Source: Kiritimatiellia bacterium (GTDB taxonomy: Bacteria > Verrucomicrobiota > Kiritimatiellia > UBA8416 > JADHWI01). From it: a stretch of DNA of 64,000 bases. Position numbers and translations under genes: made by a program. A model generated the notes under the pieces. The model was not told the origin of the DNA. It saw only the letters and a list, made by a program, of their open reading frames with translations, and did not search any database. Position 1 is the stretch's first letter; every line of letters begins with the position of its first letter. The stretch spans positions 1-64,000 of the forward strand of contig JASLPY010000008.1 of the NCBI GenBank assembly GCA_030744755.1, given 5' to 3'. Below are positions 33,689-42,548 of the stretch, piece after piece.

Positions 33689-34372
33689 ATGAAGAATCAC
33701 ACAATGATCAGAAGTTTAGTGAACGTCGCTCTGGTGATCGCCGTTATGGCGGTGACGAACGTGTCGATCGCGCAAGTCATCAATGTCGACATCCAAGGAA
33801 CCTTGTATGGCGGTACCGTTCAAAACTACACGGGAGCCAGTGCGAATGGCCCGATTGCGTCGGGTACGACATGGAACCATTTTAACCTGGGTGCTGCTTC
33901 GCCGAACGGACAGACCCTATTGAATTTGGTTGACGACAGCGGGGCGGCGACCACGGTTGACGTTGCGTTTGGCACTGGCTGGACCGGCTCGTACGGAGAC
34001 GCTGCACCAAACCACCTGCAGGGTGATAAGACGCTCACCAGCGGTGGCACTGGCACTTTCACGATCAGCGGGCTGACCCCCGGCGGGTCGTACAACATCG
34101 CATTGATTACCGATGGCGCCAGCTTCTCATCGGACTATACCATTGGTGGGACTACCTTGACCACAACCGGCGGCAGCGCCGGCACGAACGTCAACGGGCC
34201 GCTTACGTTTACTCACGGAGTTACGCATGTGCTGTTCAGCAACATCACAGCCGCCGGCGGCGTGATCCCATTTACAGTGACCGCTGCTCCCACTTGGGGC
34301 ATCCTGACCGGGCTGCAGATTGAGGCGCAGGCGACCGCTTCCACTCCCGGGACACTGATCTACGGGAAGTAG
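33689..34372 (+). CDS. Secreted protein of unknown function
   Basis: Protein of 227 residues starting after AGGAGATGAG. A signal peptide (SLVNVALVIAVMAVTNVSIA) ends near residue 28. The rest is rich in Gly, Thr and Asn with beta-strand character (FTISGLTPGGSYNIALITDG resembles a fibronectin- or PEP-CTERM-type surface fold). The C-terminus STPGTLIYGK resembles that of the other secreted proteins at 11363 and 40588. No catalytic motif is visible. The signal peptide resembles that of the 1060-residue protein at 37406 (MK-H-TM). Confidence 0.7.
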   Translation: MKNHTMIRSLVNVALVIAVMAVTNVSIAQVINVDIQGTLYGGTVQNYTGASANGPIASGTTWNHFNLGAASPNGQTLLNLVDDSGAATTVDVAFGTGWTGSYGDAAPNHLQGDKTLTSGGTGTFTISGLTPGGSYNIALITDGASFSSDYTIGGTTLTTTGGSAGTNVNGPLTFTHGVTHVLFSNITAAGGVIPFTVTAAPTWGILTGLQIEAQATASTPGTLIYGK

Positions 34373-34388
34373 GGGAGCGCCTTCGGCG

Positions 34389-34451
34389 CGATGCGGGATG
34401 CGGGATGCAGGATGCAAGGTGCAGGATGCGGGATGCACGATGCGGGATGCG
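34389..34451. repeat. Tandem repeat, nine 7-bp units (GGATGCR)
   Basis: Nine contiguous heptamers of consensus GGATGC(G/A) with variants CGATGCG and AGGTGCA, lying 17 bases after the stop codon of the secreted protein. No coding role is seen. It may be a variable-number tract. Confidence 0.85.
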
Positions 34452-34635
34452 TGACACCCGTCTCTTGCGCGAACAGGAACCTGGCTGGCTGATTGCCTCA
34501 CGGGAAGACGGGTGCTAAAGATGGCTCCCGGGTAGGCCACGACGTTCTGAAAACCGGCGACCATGGCGTTCAGGCGTCGTTGGCGGGACCAGAGAGAAAG
34601 GAATGACCGGAGGAAATCGTGATCCGTTCGCGTCG

Positions 34636-34727
34636 CCGTTCGCGTCGACCGGAAAGAGGAAGAGTCGATCGACGCGAACGGTTGTTGGGGGCTTGACAAA
34701 ACGGGTAATACGTGCGACAGTAATACC
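34636..34727 (+). promoter_or_regulatory. Candidate vapBC operator region
   Basis: CCGTTCGCGTCGA at 34636-34648 is perfectly inverted at 34669-34681, TTGACA follows at 34693-34698, and GTAATAC occurs twice (34706 and 34721) right up to the vapB start. Inverted repeats before an AbrB-type antitoxin gene are the usual autoregulatory sites. A strong -10 is not obvious. Confidence 0.45.
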
Positions 34728-34952
34728 ATGAAAGTGACCACCAAAGGACAGGTGACGATACCGGCTCGAATTCGAGATTACCTTGGGATTGCGCCGCATG
34801 CTGATGTCGATTTCCGCATCACGAGAGGAACCGTCGTATTGATTAAGAATGAGGCACCCCGTGAACCCCGGAGCAAATTTGCGGATCTGCGCGGCATTCT
34901 CAAGGGAACGCGCACCACGCGGCAGTGGATGCGAGAGACCAGGGGGAATTGA
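34728..34952 (+). CDS. vapB: AbrB-family antitoxin (VapB-like)
   Basis: Swapped-hairpin DNA-binding protein of 74 residues: MKVTTKGQVTIPARIRDYLG and DVDFRITRGTVVLIKN form the AbrB/MazE-type fold, and the C-terminal KFADLRGILKGTRTTRQWM is the toxin-binding tail. It should neutralise the PIN toxin encoded next (TGATG overlap at 34950-34954) and repress its own promoter. Confidence 0.9.
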   Translation: MKVTTKGQVTIPARIRDYLGIAPHADVDFRITRGTVVLIKNEAPREPRSKFADLRGILKGTRTTRQWMRETRGN

Positions 34953-35371
34953 TGCCCGTCCTGGTCGACACCAATGTGCTCATTGATGTCCTTACTGATG
35001 ACCCACGATGGGCCGAATGGTCAATCGCGCAGCTTGAAAGCAACAGCGTCGCTGGCCTTGTTGTCAACCCCGTAATCTATGCGGAACTGTGTTTCGGAAG
35101 TCCCTCCATAGGATTTGTGGATGATGTCGTCAAGAGATTCGGGCTGACTTACCAAGAGATCCCCCGCCGGGGACTCTTTCGAGCCGCCAAGGCATTTGGC
35201 CAGTACAGAACCCGAAAAGGAACGAAAGTTTCGGTATTGCCAGACTTCTTCATCGGCGGTCACGCAGAGGCCCTTGGAATCCCCCTGCTCACGCGCGATA
35301 CCAAGAGGCTGCGCACCTACTTTCCCGGTGTGGAAGTGATCTGCCCCCAACAACCTGAACGCGACAAGTGA
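34952..35371 (+). CDS. vapC: PIN-domain ribonuclease toxin (VapC-like)
   Basis: PIN nuclease of 139 residues with the four acidic positions visible: D in VLVDTNVLID, E in YAELCFG, D in LPDFFIGGHAEALG and D in LLTRDTKRLRTYFP. It should cleave a specific RNA when free of the AbrB-type partner, whose stop codon overlaps its start. No truncation is seen. The region downstream (35372-35739) contains a hairpin at about 35625-35688 (AAGCCGAGGGC with GCCCTCGGCTT, then a T-rich stretch) that could be a terminator. Confidence 0.9.
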   Translation: MPVLVDTNVLIDVLTDDPRWAEWSIAQLESNSVAGLVVNPVIYAELCFGSPSIGFVDDVVKRFGLTYQEIPRRGLFRAAKAFGQYRTRKGTKVSVLPDFFIGGHAEALGIPLLTRDTKRLRTYFPGVEVICPQQPERDK

Positions 35372-35739
35372 AAGGCCGCGCTTCGCTTGCCTCCTCTTGC
35401 GCGTTAGGTTGGGCGTTCCTTGTTCGCTGTTGGGCGTTCGAATTGGATACGCTCTATCCCCCGCCCCCATAAGGACTTGCCGCAGTGTATCGCACTACCG
35501 TGCTTGTCGAGCCGGCACGAGACGAGCGGGCCTGACGTGGCTGTTCCAGCCCCCTCGTCACGCCATAGCCCGCAGGGCGACGGCGGAAGCGGCGAGCAAG
35601 GGACGGGCATGGGTTGCGCATGAAAAAGCCGAGGGCTGCACATGCACTCTGCGCGCACGCACCTTGCCCGGCCCTCGGCTTCGGTTTTGTCGCCTGACAG
35701 TGAAGATTCTGTTGGACGAATGGCTGCATGCATTGCAAC

Positions 35740-36419
35740 TCAATAGAGGAAGCCGAACCGATACAGCGGGATCGTCGTGCCCCGGCCGGTAAGAATATCG
35801 TCTTTGACGACATAGGCATCACGGGCAATGCCGCGGAGTTGCTTCCGCCCCTTACGCCGTCCTCCGATCTCAAAAACGCAATTCCCAATCTGTACATCCC
35901 CACCGACGCTGCTATAGGTCGGCTTCAATCCCGCGTTTTCGGCTGAGCTCACAAAGAACAGTTCACGCAGTGTGCCGATATCCGGCTGCTGCCCCAACTC
36001 GTGCGCGAGGGAATGGTGCAGCGATGGGTTGTCAAGGAACAGCTTCTCCGCTCTGCGCAGCTGCGCGCTGCCTCGTGTGCCGGCCGGCAGGGCACGAGCC
36101 AAGCCGGTCTCGGTCAGGATCGTCACGTACCTGCCCGCAGTCTTGTCATCGACGGCCAGATTCCTTGCAAGACTATGGGTGTTCAGCTTTCCCGGCGGGA
36201 TGGTAGCCAAGTAGTACAGGAGCTTCTTGAAGAGACGCAGGTTTTCGGTCTTCAGCTTGTAGAAGTTGGCGATGTCTTCGTAGATCGTCTTGTCGACCAC
36301 GACTCTCAGCTTGTCGAAGAAGTACTGAGGCCCCTCGAGGGAGAAAGGGTGAACCGATGCGTTGTCAGTTCGAGTGCGTTCAGCAAGCGGTGCTGAGTAT
36401 CACGCAAGACATCAATCAT
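35740..36419 (-). pseudogene. Frameshifted, internally deleted AAA/DUF4143 ATPase
   Basis: On the minus strand a start at 36419 encodes MIDVLRDTQHRLLNAL and then goes out of frame. In another frame, from about 36339, the DUF4143-type half follows (EGPQYFFDKLRVVVDK, LARNLAVDDKTAGRYV, LFFVSSAENAGLKPTYSS) to a stop at 35740. The whole AAA P-loop domain is missing. It is one of two decayed members of this family in the window. From 36440 to 36884 no gene is recognised; a terminator-like hairpin GCCGAAGG...CCTTCGGC followed by CTCTTTT lies at 36666-36703. Confidence 0.6.
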
Positions 36420-36665
36420 GTAGACCCCATTCCTTTCTGAACTCAAGTTGTTTGGACTGTACTCCAATACAGCGAAACGGTCAAGGAAATGAGCGATCTG
36501 CGATTTACGCAGACAGCAAACAGGACGCTGGCAGCCCCCAGAAGAGATTCCCCGTGGTGTCTCAGCTCAACTATGTTTTGGCCGCCATCTTGCCGATACC
36601 AGCCAAATCCTTGGCTGCGGACAGGTTTTGGCTGGAACAAGGCTTGCGCGCAATCTGACCATAAA

Positions 36666-36703
36666 GCCGAAGGATTTCCTGCTCAACCTTCGGCAGCTCT
36701 TTT
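36666..36703 (+). terminator. Terminator-like hairpin with T-run
   Basis: Eight-base perfect stem GCCGAAGG/CCTTCGGC with a 13-base loop, followed by AGCTCTTTT. No intact plus-strand gene ends just upstream, so either it belongs to an unrecognised transcript in 36440-36660 or it is chance. Confidence 0.4.
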
Positions 36704-36884
36704 CATGCTCACCGCATACCGTGCGCATGTTCCAAATACAAGCATATCAAAGGGCGAAAGTGCTCCAAAATCAAGGGTTGCAGAGCGATTCTAAGGTCCA
36801 AAAACAGATTCAGTGCCAAGAAAGGCCTGATGGGGCCCGCGACTTAGTGACCACTGATCACTTGCCCTCCCCCTTCCCCCCCCC

Positions 36885-36950
36885 GTGCGCAAACAGGAGA
36901 AATTCTGTGCGCAAACGGGGGTAGTTCTCATGCCGAGGAGGGGGTAGAGT
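36885..36950 (+). promoter_or_regulatory. Orphan tandem GTGCGCAAA operator, copy 6
   Basis: GTGCGCAAAC at 36885 and 36907 with GGTAGT near 36920, preceded by a C-rich tract as in copies 4 and 5. No clear -10 or gene follows; a hairpin repeat begins at 37042. Confidence 0.55.
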
Positions 36951-37041
36951 AGGTGGAGGTCAGTAATCGGGTACTGTTAAGAATTGCATGAAAACAGCAA
37001 GCGAGAATGCAGAGCTATGTGCACATGGCGGAGCACGCGAG

Positions 37042-37122
37042 AGGGGAAGATTAGGGCGAAAGATTAGGGTGGTTCTTGCTGTTCTCTTAATCTTTCTCCC
37101 TAATCTTTCGCCTTAATCTTCT
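37042..37122. repeat. GATTAGGG hairpin repeat, copy 4
   Basis: Left arm GATTAGGGCGAAAGATTAGG, right arm CCCTAATCTTTCGCCTTAAT, with a loop near 37072-37085. It lies between two tandem-box promoters. Confidence 0.8.
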
Positions 37123-37253
37123 CAAAGAGGCGATCCAAGTGCTCCATCCAGGTTGTAAAGACGAGGAAGGCTGACGAGGGTTAGGCGGTCGGAGCCTGTT
37201 GGTCGGGTGGTGTAGCTCTTCCCCTGCTGTGATGTGTTCTTTGGCGATCTCTC

Positions 37254-37325
37254 GTGCGCAAACAGGAAAGTTTCTGGCGCAATTGTGGGTAGTATTGCAC
37301 TTGCCGTCTGGCGGTTAATAGCTGG
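37254..37325 (+). promoter_or_regulatory. Degenerate tandem GCGCAAA promoter, copy 7
   Basis: GTGCGCAAAC at 37254 and GGCGCAA (one base deleted) near 37276, GGTAGT near 37288 and TTAAT near 37316. The 1060-residue secreted protein starts about 90 bases downstream, so it is a likely target. Confidence 0.55.
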
Positions 37326-37405
37326 GATGGTCGGGGATCATGGTGGGAGTTGGCAGCTCCACGGGGGTGATTTCGTGCCAGGAATAGCAGCAAGGAGCAG
37401 AACTA

Positions 37406-40400
37406 GTGAAGCATCACACGATGGCCAGAGGAACAGCCAGTCTCCTGGCAATCGCCGTTATGGCGGCCACGCCCCCTTTGCTCGCCTCGACTGTCTCCCT
37501 GGGCACGCTCACGCCGTTTACCGGCGGTGATGCCGGCGAGGGACTCGATCTGAGCGGCAACATCATCTACGCCTTCAACCTGGGGCCAGGGGCAACCCAG
37601 ACGGTTCAGGGCGTGACCTTCGCCGCCGCACCTGTGGGAGGTCCGCCTGCAGGGATCACCACCACCACGTCCACTCAGTTCGACTATTCAACTGCAAATG
37701 CGGGTGGCGCGAACGGTGCCGACTACGGTGCCACGGCCGACGATGACTCCCTGGAGACCATCGTAAATACCGTTTGGTACGGTGCGAACTGGACGTTCGA
37801 TCTGGCCGTGACACCCGGCACCCAGTACCAACTTCAGCTCATTCTCCAGGAGAGTCACTTCGGCAATCAGGGAATCTCGAACCGAAACTTTGACGTCTCG
37901 GTGGAGACCGCTTCGCCCTCGAATTTGACGCTTGCCGTCGACGAACTGGTTCTGGGGATGGAAACGGACGGCGCGGCGCCCGCCCAGCCCGGGGCTGACC
38001 AAGGGCTTGTCTATACATACACCTTCACGGCCACCGACAGCTCCTTTCAGGTGGCGCTTGACGACTCCCCGGCTGGTTCTGACACATTTTGCGTACTCGG
38101 CGCCGTGACTCTGGAGCAAATGGCGGCCATCACCAACCCCGTCGTCGCGCTGGATGGCAGCACGACGGGCGACAGCATTGCCGGCAACGCGCCTCCAGGC
38201 ACGCAGGTCGGGAATTTGAGCATGATAGGCACCAACCCCGTCGGATTCGCGTATGCACTGAACTCCGGTGGCGATACGAACTTCTTCAACATCCCTGCCG
38301 GCACAAGCAACCTGGTGGTCAAGGCGGCGCTGGGCGCCGGCCCATACGCCCTCAAGATCGAGGGGACAAAAGGCGGCTTCTCGGTCACCAACGATTTCAC
38401 CATCACGATCGATTCCGACGTCACCGTCTCCCTGGACAACAACGTCATATTCCACGAAGCGTCGGTGGGCACGACGGTGGGGTCATTGAGCATGGCCAAC
38501 GTGGCTTCGCAGGCCGGCTTCGCTTATTCGCTGCACCCGAGCGGCGACACGACGAACTTCGACATTCCTGCCGGCACGAGCGACCTGCTCACGGACGCGG
38601 CCCTCTCTGTCGGTTCCTACGATATCGTCGTGCTGTCGACCAATGCGAACGACGGTTTCTGGGTCACCAACGGTCTCACGATCACGGCGGTTTCGGACTT
38701 CGACGATTTTAGTACAGATCCCAATATCGCAACCGAGTGGACGGAGTATGGTTACTTCACCGCGGACGGTGGCACGCCCACGTGGGACAGTGGCGATGAA
38801 GACCTGGATCTCCTGAAGGCGGCTGGCCAGAGCGGCCTGGGACTGTACCGCACGGGTGTCACGCGAGCCGCGACCGATCCCGTTACGATGACGGTGAAGG
38901 CACTCAGCAGGACGAGTGGCACCTGGGGGTTTCTGGGTCTGATGATCTCCGCCGTCCCGCAGCCGGGCTATATCACCACGACCGACGACACCTATACGTT
39001 GCGGATGAACACGATCAGCGAGACGACAAATCGGTTCGAGGTAACAAGAACGTATCAGGACGGCACCGGGGACTACATATTGAACCAAAGTGCTGACGAG
39101 GCGTTCTCCGGTCCGTACGTGCTCGAAATCGTGCCCGTGGGCACTAACTACGTCTTCAAGGTCAACGGCACCCCGCTGTATACCAGCGGCACTGCTGCGG
39201 GTGACACCTACGACACCACCGCCAAAGACTCGCTGATCTACTACGAGATCGTGGTGGCCGGGGACGGAGTTATCACCGCCACGGTGGATGATTTCGGCGT
39301 GTCGATTGGTACTAACGTTGCCGTCACGTTGGACGGCAGTACCATTGCCGGCAGCATCGTCTCCAATGCGCCCGTGGGCACTTTGGTCGGGGCCTTGAGT
39401 ATGGTCAATACCAATCCTGCCGGATTTGCCTATTCGCTGGACGCCGGTGGCGACACGACGCATTTCGACATTGCCGGCGGCACGAGCAACCTGGTCACCA
39501 AGGCAGCGCTCGGCGCCGGGCCGTATGCCGTCAAGATCGTAGGCGCGAAGGGCGGCTTCTCGGTCACCAATGACTTCGCGATCACGGTCGCACCGCCGAT
39601 CACGGTCTCCCTGTCCAACACCAACATGACCGCCAATGCCCCGGTGGGGGCACTGGTCGGGACGTTGAGCATGGCGAACGCCGTTTCGCAGGACGATTTC
39701 GCGTATGCGCTGGATCCGAGTGGCGACACGACCAGTTTTGCCATCAGCGACACGAACAGACTGCTGACGGCCGCGACGCTAGCCGCCGGCTCATACGACA
39801 TCGTGATCAAGGGGACCAACGCGACCGACGGGTTCTGGGTCACGAACGGCTTCACAATTGCGGTGGCGGTACCGGATCCATTACCGGAACCCGTTCAGTA
39901 CTGGCTCTTCGACGACGGCAGCGGCACCAATGCAGCCAACCTTGTTACCAACGGCAATACTGGTACGCTTGTCAATTCGCCGGCGTGGATCACCAGCGGT
40001 CTGGAGCCGAAGCTGACCTCGCGCACCGACTATCCTTCGACAGCCGCGCTCGATTTCGAAACGGACGGCACCAATTATGTGAATGGCGGCGACATCAACT
40101 TGTCCACAAGCAATGGAACCGGGGAGGCTACCGTTTCAATGTGGGTCTGTCCCGAATCCCTGAGCACCGATCAGCGACTCATCGCCTGGGTCAGCGCCGG
40201 CGGGGATGGTGACGGCACGCTGCGTCTCGAGAATGGCAGCCTGGAGGTCTTTCAGGCCGGGGTGGCCTGGCATCCGCTTGCGCCGGCGAGCCCCCTGAGC
40301 GCGGGTACGTGGTATCACCTTGCCTTTGTGTGGACAGGAAACTCAGTGCAAGCCTACGTGGACGGTGTGGCTCAATCATCCGCGACTGCGGACTTCGATT

Positions 40401-40588
40401 TCGCCGGTGGCGATTTCGGGATTGGCGCCCGCTTCCGCGACTCATTCGGATTCACGTTCGACGGCAAGATAGACGACGTCGCCATCTTCGACGTCGCCCT
40501 GAATCAGGGCCAGATCACCGCACTGGCCGCCGGCGACGCAGCCATTGCCGGTCCGGCGCCCATCGGGACAGTGATCGTGATCAAGTGA
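37406..40588 (+). CDS. Large secreted protein with four repeat modules and LamG domain
   Basis: Protein of 1060 residues from a GTG start after AAGGAG. Signal peptide: KHHTMARGTASLLAIAVMAA. Residues about 30-240 are a beta-rich domain. Then come repeats of about 90 residues: two at 245-430, a separate concanavalin-like segment at 430-630, and two more at 632-830. Each repeat has the frame (V/L)-x-L-D-x-S, P-x-G-T-x-V-G-x-L-S-M, A-Y-x-L, and K-G-G-F-S-V-T-N or D-G-F-W-V-T-N, like cadherin-type modules. A LamG domain (about 850-1045) ends the protein, closing with PIGTVIVIK. It probably binds polysaccharide at the cell surface. No catalytic motif is seen. Confidence 0.8.
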   Translation: MKHHTMARGTASLLAIAVMAATPPLLASTVSLGTLTPFTGGDAGEGLDLSGNIIYAFNLGPGATQTVQGVTFAAAPVGGPPAGITTTTSTQFDYSTANAGGANGADYGATADDDSLETIVNTVWYGANWTFDLAVTPGTQYQLQLILQESHFGNQGISNRNFDVSVETASPSNLTLAVDELVLGMETDGAAPAQPGADQGLVYTYTFTATDSSFQVALDDSPAGSDTFCVLGAVTLEQMAAITNPVVALDGSTTGDSIAGNAPPGTQVGNLSMIGTNPVGFAYALNSGGDTNFFNIPAGTSNLVVKAALGAGPYALKIEGTKGGFSVTNDFTITIDSDVTVSLDNNVIFHEASVGTTVGSLSMANVASQAGFAYSLHPSGDTTNFDIPAGTSDLLTDAALSVGSYDIVVLSTNANDGFWVTNGLTITAVSDFDDFSTDPNIATEWTEYGYFTADGGTPTWDSGDEDLDLLKAAGQSGLGLYRTGVTRAATDPVTMTVKALSRTSGTWGFLGLMISAVPQPGYITTTDDTYTLRMNTISETTNRFEVTRTYQDGTGDYILNQSADEAFSGPYVLEIVPVGTNYVFKVNGTPLYTSGTAAGDTYDTTAKDSLIYYEIVVAGDGVITATVDDFGVSIGTNVAVTLDGSTIAGSIVSNAPVGTLVGALSMVNTNPAGFAYSLDAGGDTTHFDIAGGTSNLVTKAALGAGPYAVKIVGAKGGFSVTNDFAITVAPPITVSLSNTNMTANAPVGALVGTLSMANAVSQDDFAYALDPSGDTTSFAISDTNRLLTAATLAAGSYDIVIKGTNATDGFWVTNGFTIAVAVPDPLPEPVQYWLFDDGSGTNAANLVTNGNTGTLVNSPAWITSGLEPKLTSRTDYPSTAALDFETDGTNYVNGGDINLSTSNGTGEATVSMWVCPESLSTDQRLIAWVSAGGDGDGTLRLENGSLEVFQAGVAWHPLAPASPLSAGTWYHLAFVWTGNSVQAYVDGVAQSSATADFDFAGGDFGIGARFRDSFGFTFDGKIDDVAIFDVALNQGQITALAAGDAAIAGPAPIGTVIVIK

Positions 40589-40641
40589 GTGACGAGAGGG
40601 CCGAGAAACGAGACACGCGTTGCGTGGCCCCCGCAACACCT

Positions 40642-40677
40642 TCGTCATTACCCTAATCTTTACCCTCGTCTTCTTCT
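40642..40677. repeat. Hairpin-repeat arm (ACCCTAATCTTTACCCTCGTC)
   Basis: A single arm of the GACGAGGGTAAAGATTAGGG repeat type, 50 bases after the stop of the large secreted protein. A matching second arm is not obvious, so it is a partial copy. Confidence 0.5.
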
Positions 40678-40708
40678 CAGGCGCCGAAAGAGCCGGTAGG
40701 AGACATCA

Positions 40709-41869
40709 TCAGGACGTTGCGGTGCCAAGGGTGGCGATGCCGTCGAGGGAAATCACGCGAACGCCATGTTTCGTCACGTAGGGCTCATCGACAGGGGCGA
40801 CCAGGTAGGATTTCTCGGGTTTCATATCTTCAATCAATTCGAAGAATCCACGCCGCGTGGAGGGCGCCTTCGAGCATTTGCATTCAAACAGGAGGGTTCT
40901 GTCCGCACGCTGCATTACCACATCCGCCTCTGCACCATTACTCGTACGCAGAAAGGACGCACGCCAACCGGGGAGTGCGGCGATGATATGCTCCAGTACC
41001 AGCCCCTCCCACGACGCACCCATCACAGGATGGCAAAGAAGATGATCAAGCTCATCAATCTCCAGAAGCGAGTGCAGAAGCCCACTATCACGCAGATAGA
41101 CTTTCGGCGAGCGTACGAGCCGTTTCTTCACATTCGCCTCACACGGCGGAAGCAGCCGCACCATGTACGTCTGTTCCAGAATAGCCAGATACTTCTTCAG
41201 CGTCGGGATAGATACGTCCACTGCCCCGGCCAGCTTGCTGAAGTTTACGGTCTGGCCGTGGTAATGCGCCAGCAAGCGCCAGAGACGCTCCATGGTGGGC
41301 ACGGGGATACTGAATCCCAGGCCGGGTATATCCCGTTCCAGGAAAGTCTGTATGAAGTCGCTGCGCCAGTCGCAACTGGCCTGCTCATCAGATGCGAGGA
41401 GGCTGTCGGGAAAGCCTCCCCGAATCCACAAACGCTGCCAACCGACGTGATATGCCACCTCGTTCAAGCGGAACGGGGTTAATTCGAGGTATGCAATCCT
41501 ACCCGCGAGCGACTCACTGGACTGACGAATCAGGTCCCGGGATGCTGATCCCAGGATAAGGAAGCGACCAGGCCGACGGTCACCGTCGATTTCGGAACGC
41601 AGGAATGCGAAAAACTCAGGCAACAGTTGGATCTCATCAAGGCTGACCAACTCATTCCGATGTTGGTCCATATACAGCTCCGGCTCGTTGAGCTTTGCAC
41701 GATCCGATCGCTTCTGAAGATCCAAGTATACAGCATCAAGATTGCGGATGAACTCTTTGGCGAGGGTGGATTTCCCGCACTGGCGTGGCCCCAGAATCGC
41801 AACAGCCGGCGCCCTCTTGAGTGCTTGTCGGAGGTCAAGTTCCAACGCTCTGGTAATGTAGTCTTTCAT
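40709..41869 (-). CDS. AAA ATPase with DUF4143 domain (2)
   Basis: Protein of 386 residues: P-loop AILGPRQCGKSTLAKEF (about 24-40), Walker B LVSLDEIQLLP, sensor RFLILGSASRDLIRQ, then the DUF4143 half (KYLAILEQTYMVRLLPP, KVYLRDSGLLHSLL, RTSNGAEADVVMQ) and an end with FECKCS. It is intact, unlike the two decayed relatives nearby. The function of these single-gene ATPases is not established; a defence or toxin-like role has been proposed for some. Upstream, on its promoter side, inverted TGTAAA/TTTACA motifs lie at about 41930-41970. Confidence 0.85.
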   Translation of the reverse strand: MKDYITRALELDLRQALKRAPAVAILGPRQCGKSTLAKEFIRNLDAVYLDLQKRSDRAKLNEPELYMDQHRNELVSLDEIQLLPEFFAFLRSEIDGDRRPGRFLILGSASRDLIRQSSESLAGRIAYLELTPFRLNEVAYHVGWQRLWIRGGFPDSLLASDEQASCDWRSDFIQTFLERDIPGLGFSIPVPTMERLWRLLAHYHGQTVNFSKLAGAVDVSIPTLKKYLAILEQTYMVRLLPPCEANVKKRLVRSPKVYLRDSGLLHSLLEIDELDHLLCHPVMGASWEGLVLEHIIAALPGWRASFLRTSNGAEADVVMQRADRTLLFECKCSKAPSTRRGFFELIEDMKPEKSYLVAPVDEPYVTKHGVRVISLDGIATLGTATS

Positions 41870-42008
41870 CGCACGTCTCCATTTAGTATCGCGGGGAGCA
41901 TCTCATGTGTGATGCGAGGCGTCAACACAATAATGTAAAACCATAAGGGCAGTTCATTGTTTACATGGTTGTCGAAGGGGCGCCTGAACGTCATCTCTGG
42001 GGCCCGCT

Positions 42009-42410
42009 TCAAAACCGATCACGCCCCCGCGTTTTCGTGTCGGTCAGGTCTGCACACACCTGGATCAACATCGGTCTGCCTGTAAGCGGGGTGGCGATGA
42101 AGTCGATCTCAAAGCCATCGCGGGTGCGCAGGTAGGCCTGTTCATATCCCCTTCGCTCAAGCTCAATCAGAACTGCTGTTTACAGTGCGTGGCCGGTATT
42201 GAGTCGTCCACTACGGTCAAAGGCGGGAATGAGTCCCTGGTCGAGCGGGTACATCTTGCGCGGGTTGGTTTGCCGTACCCGCACACTCACGTACCCAACC
42301 TGGGGTACAACAAAATAGCTCGGCCCACTCATAGCTGAACTGCCACGACAGATTCCCTTAGCCAACTCGACCTCAACAGCCTCATCTCCGCGTTCCCATG
42401 GTGAAATCGC
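42009..42410 (-). pseudogene. Decayed AAA/DUF4143 ATPase, C-terminal half with nonsense codon
   Basis: The minus strand encodes PSYFVVPQVGYVSVRVRQTN and KMYPLDQGLIPAFDRSG, then a TAA where relatives have Glu (GHAL-stop-TAVLIELERRGYEQ), then LRTRDGFEIDFIATPLTGRP and LIQVCADL to the final stop at 42009. The N-terminal AAA domain is missing. The nonsense codon is in frame, so decay began by point mutation as well as truncation. Confidence 0.65.
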
Positions 42411-42411
42411 C

Positions 42412-42478
42412 GTGCGCAAACAGGAAAGAACTTGTGCGCAAATGGAGGTAGTCGGTTAGGCGCCAAAGGGCTTAGGCT
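42412..42478 (+). promoter_or_regulatory. Tandem GTGCGCAAA operator/promoter, copy 8
   Basis: GTGCGCAAAC at 42412 and GTGCGCAAA at 42434, GGTAGT near 42447, and TTAGGC near 42472 as a weak -10. The uroporphyrinogen-decarboxylase-like gene begins 70 bases downstream. Confidence 0.65.
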
Positions 42479-42548
42479 GGAATGGCACTTGGAGCTGGAC
42501 AAGACGTAAGGAGAACAAGGGCAAATTTCATGTCAAAGGAGACGCGCG

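Noticed and set aside
36440-36884. Possible structured RNA (terminator-like hairpin at 36666 without an upstream gene)
   Set aside because: No match to 6S, tmRNA, SRP or RNase P signature sequences could be seen. Only the hairpin itself is reported.
38483-39463. Minus-strand frames of up to 326 codons over the 1060-residue gene
   Set aside because: They mirror the repeated modules of the plus-strand gene and have no start signals or family features.
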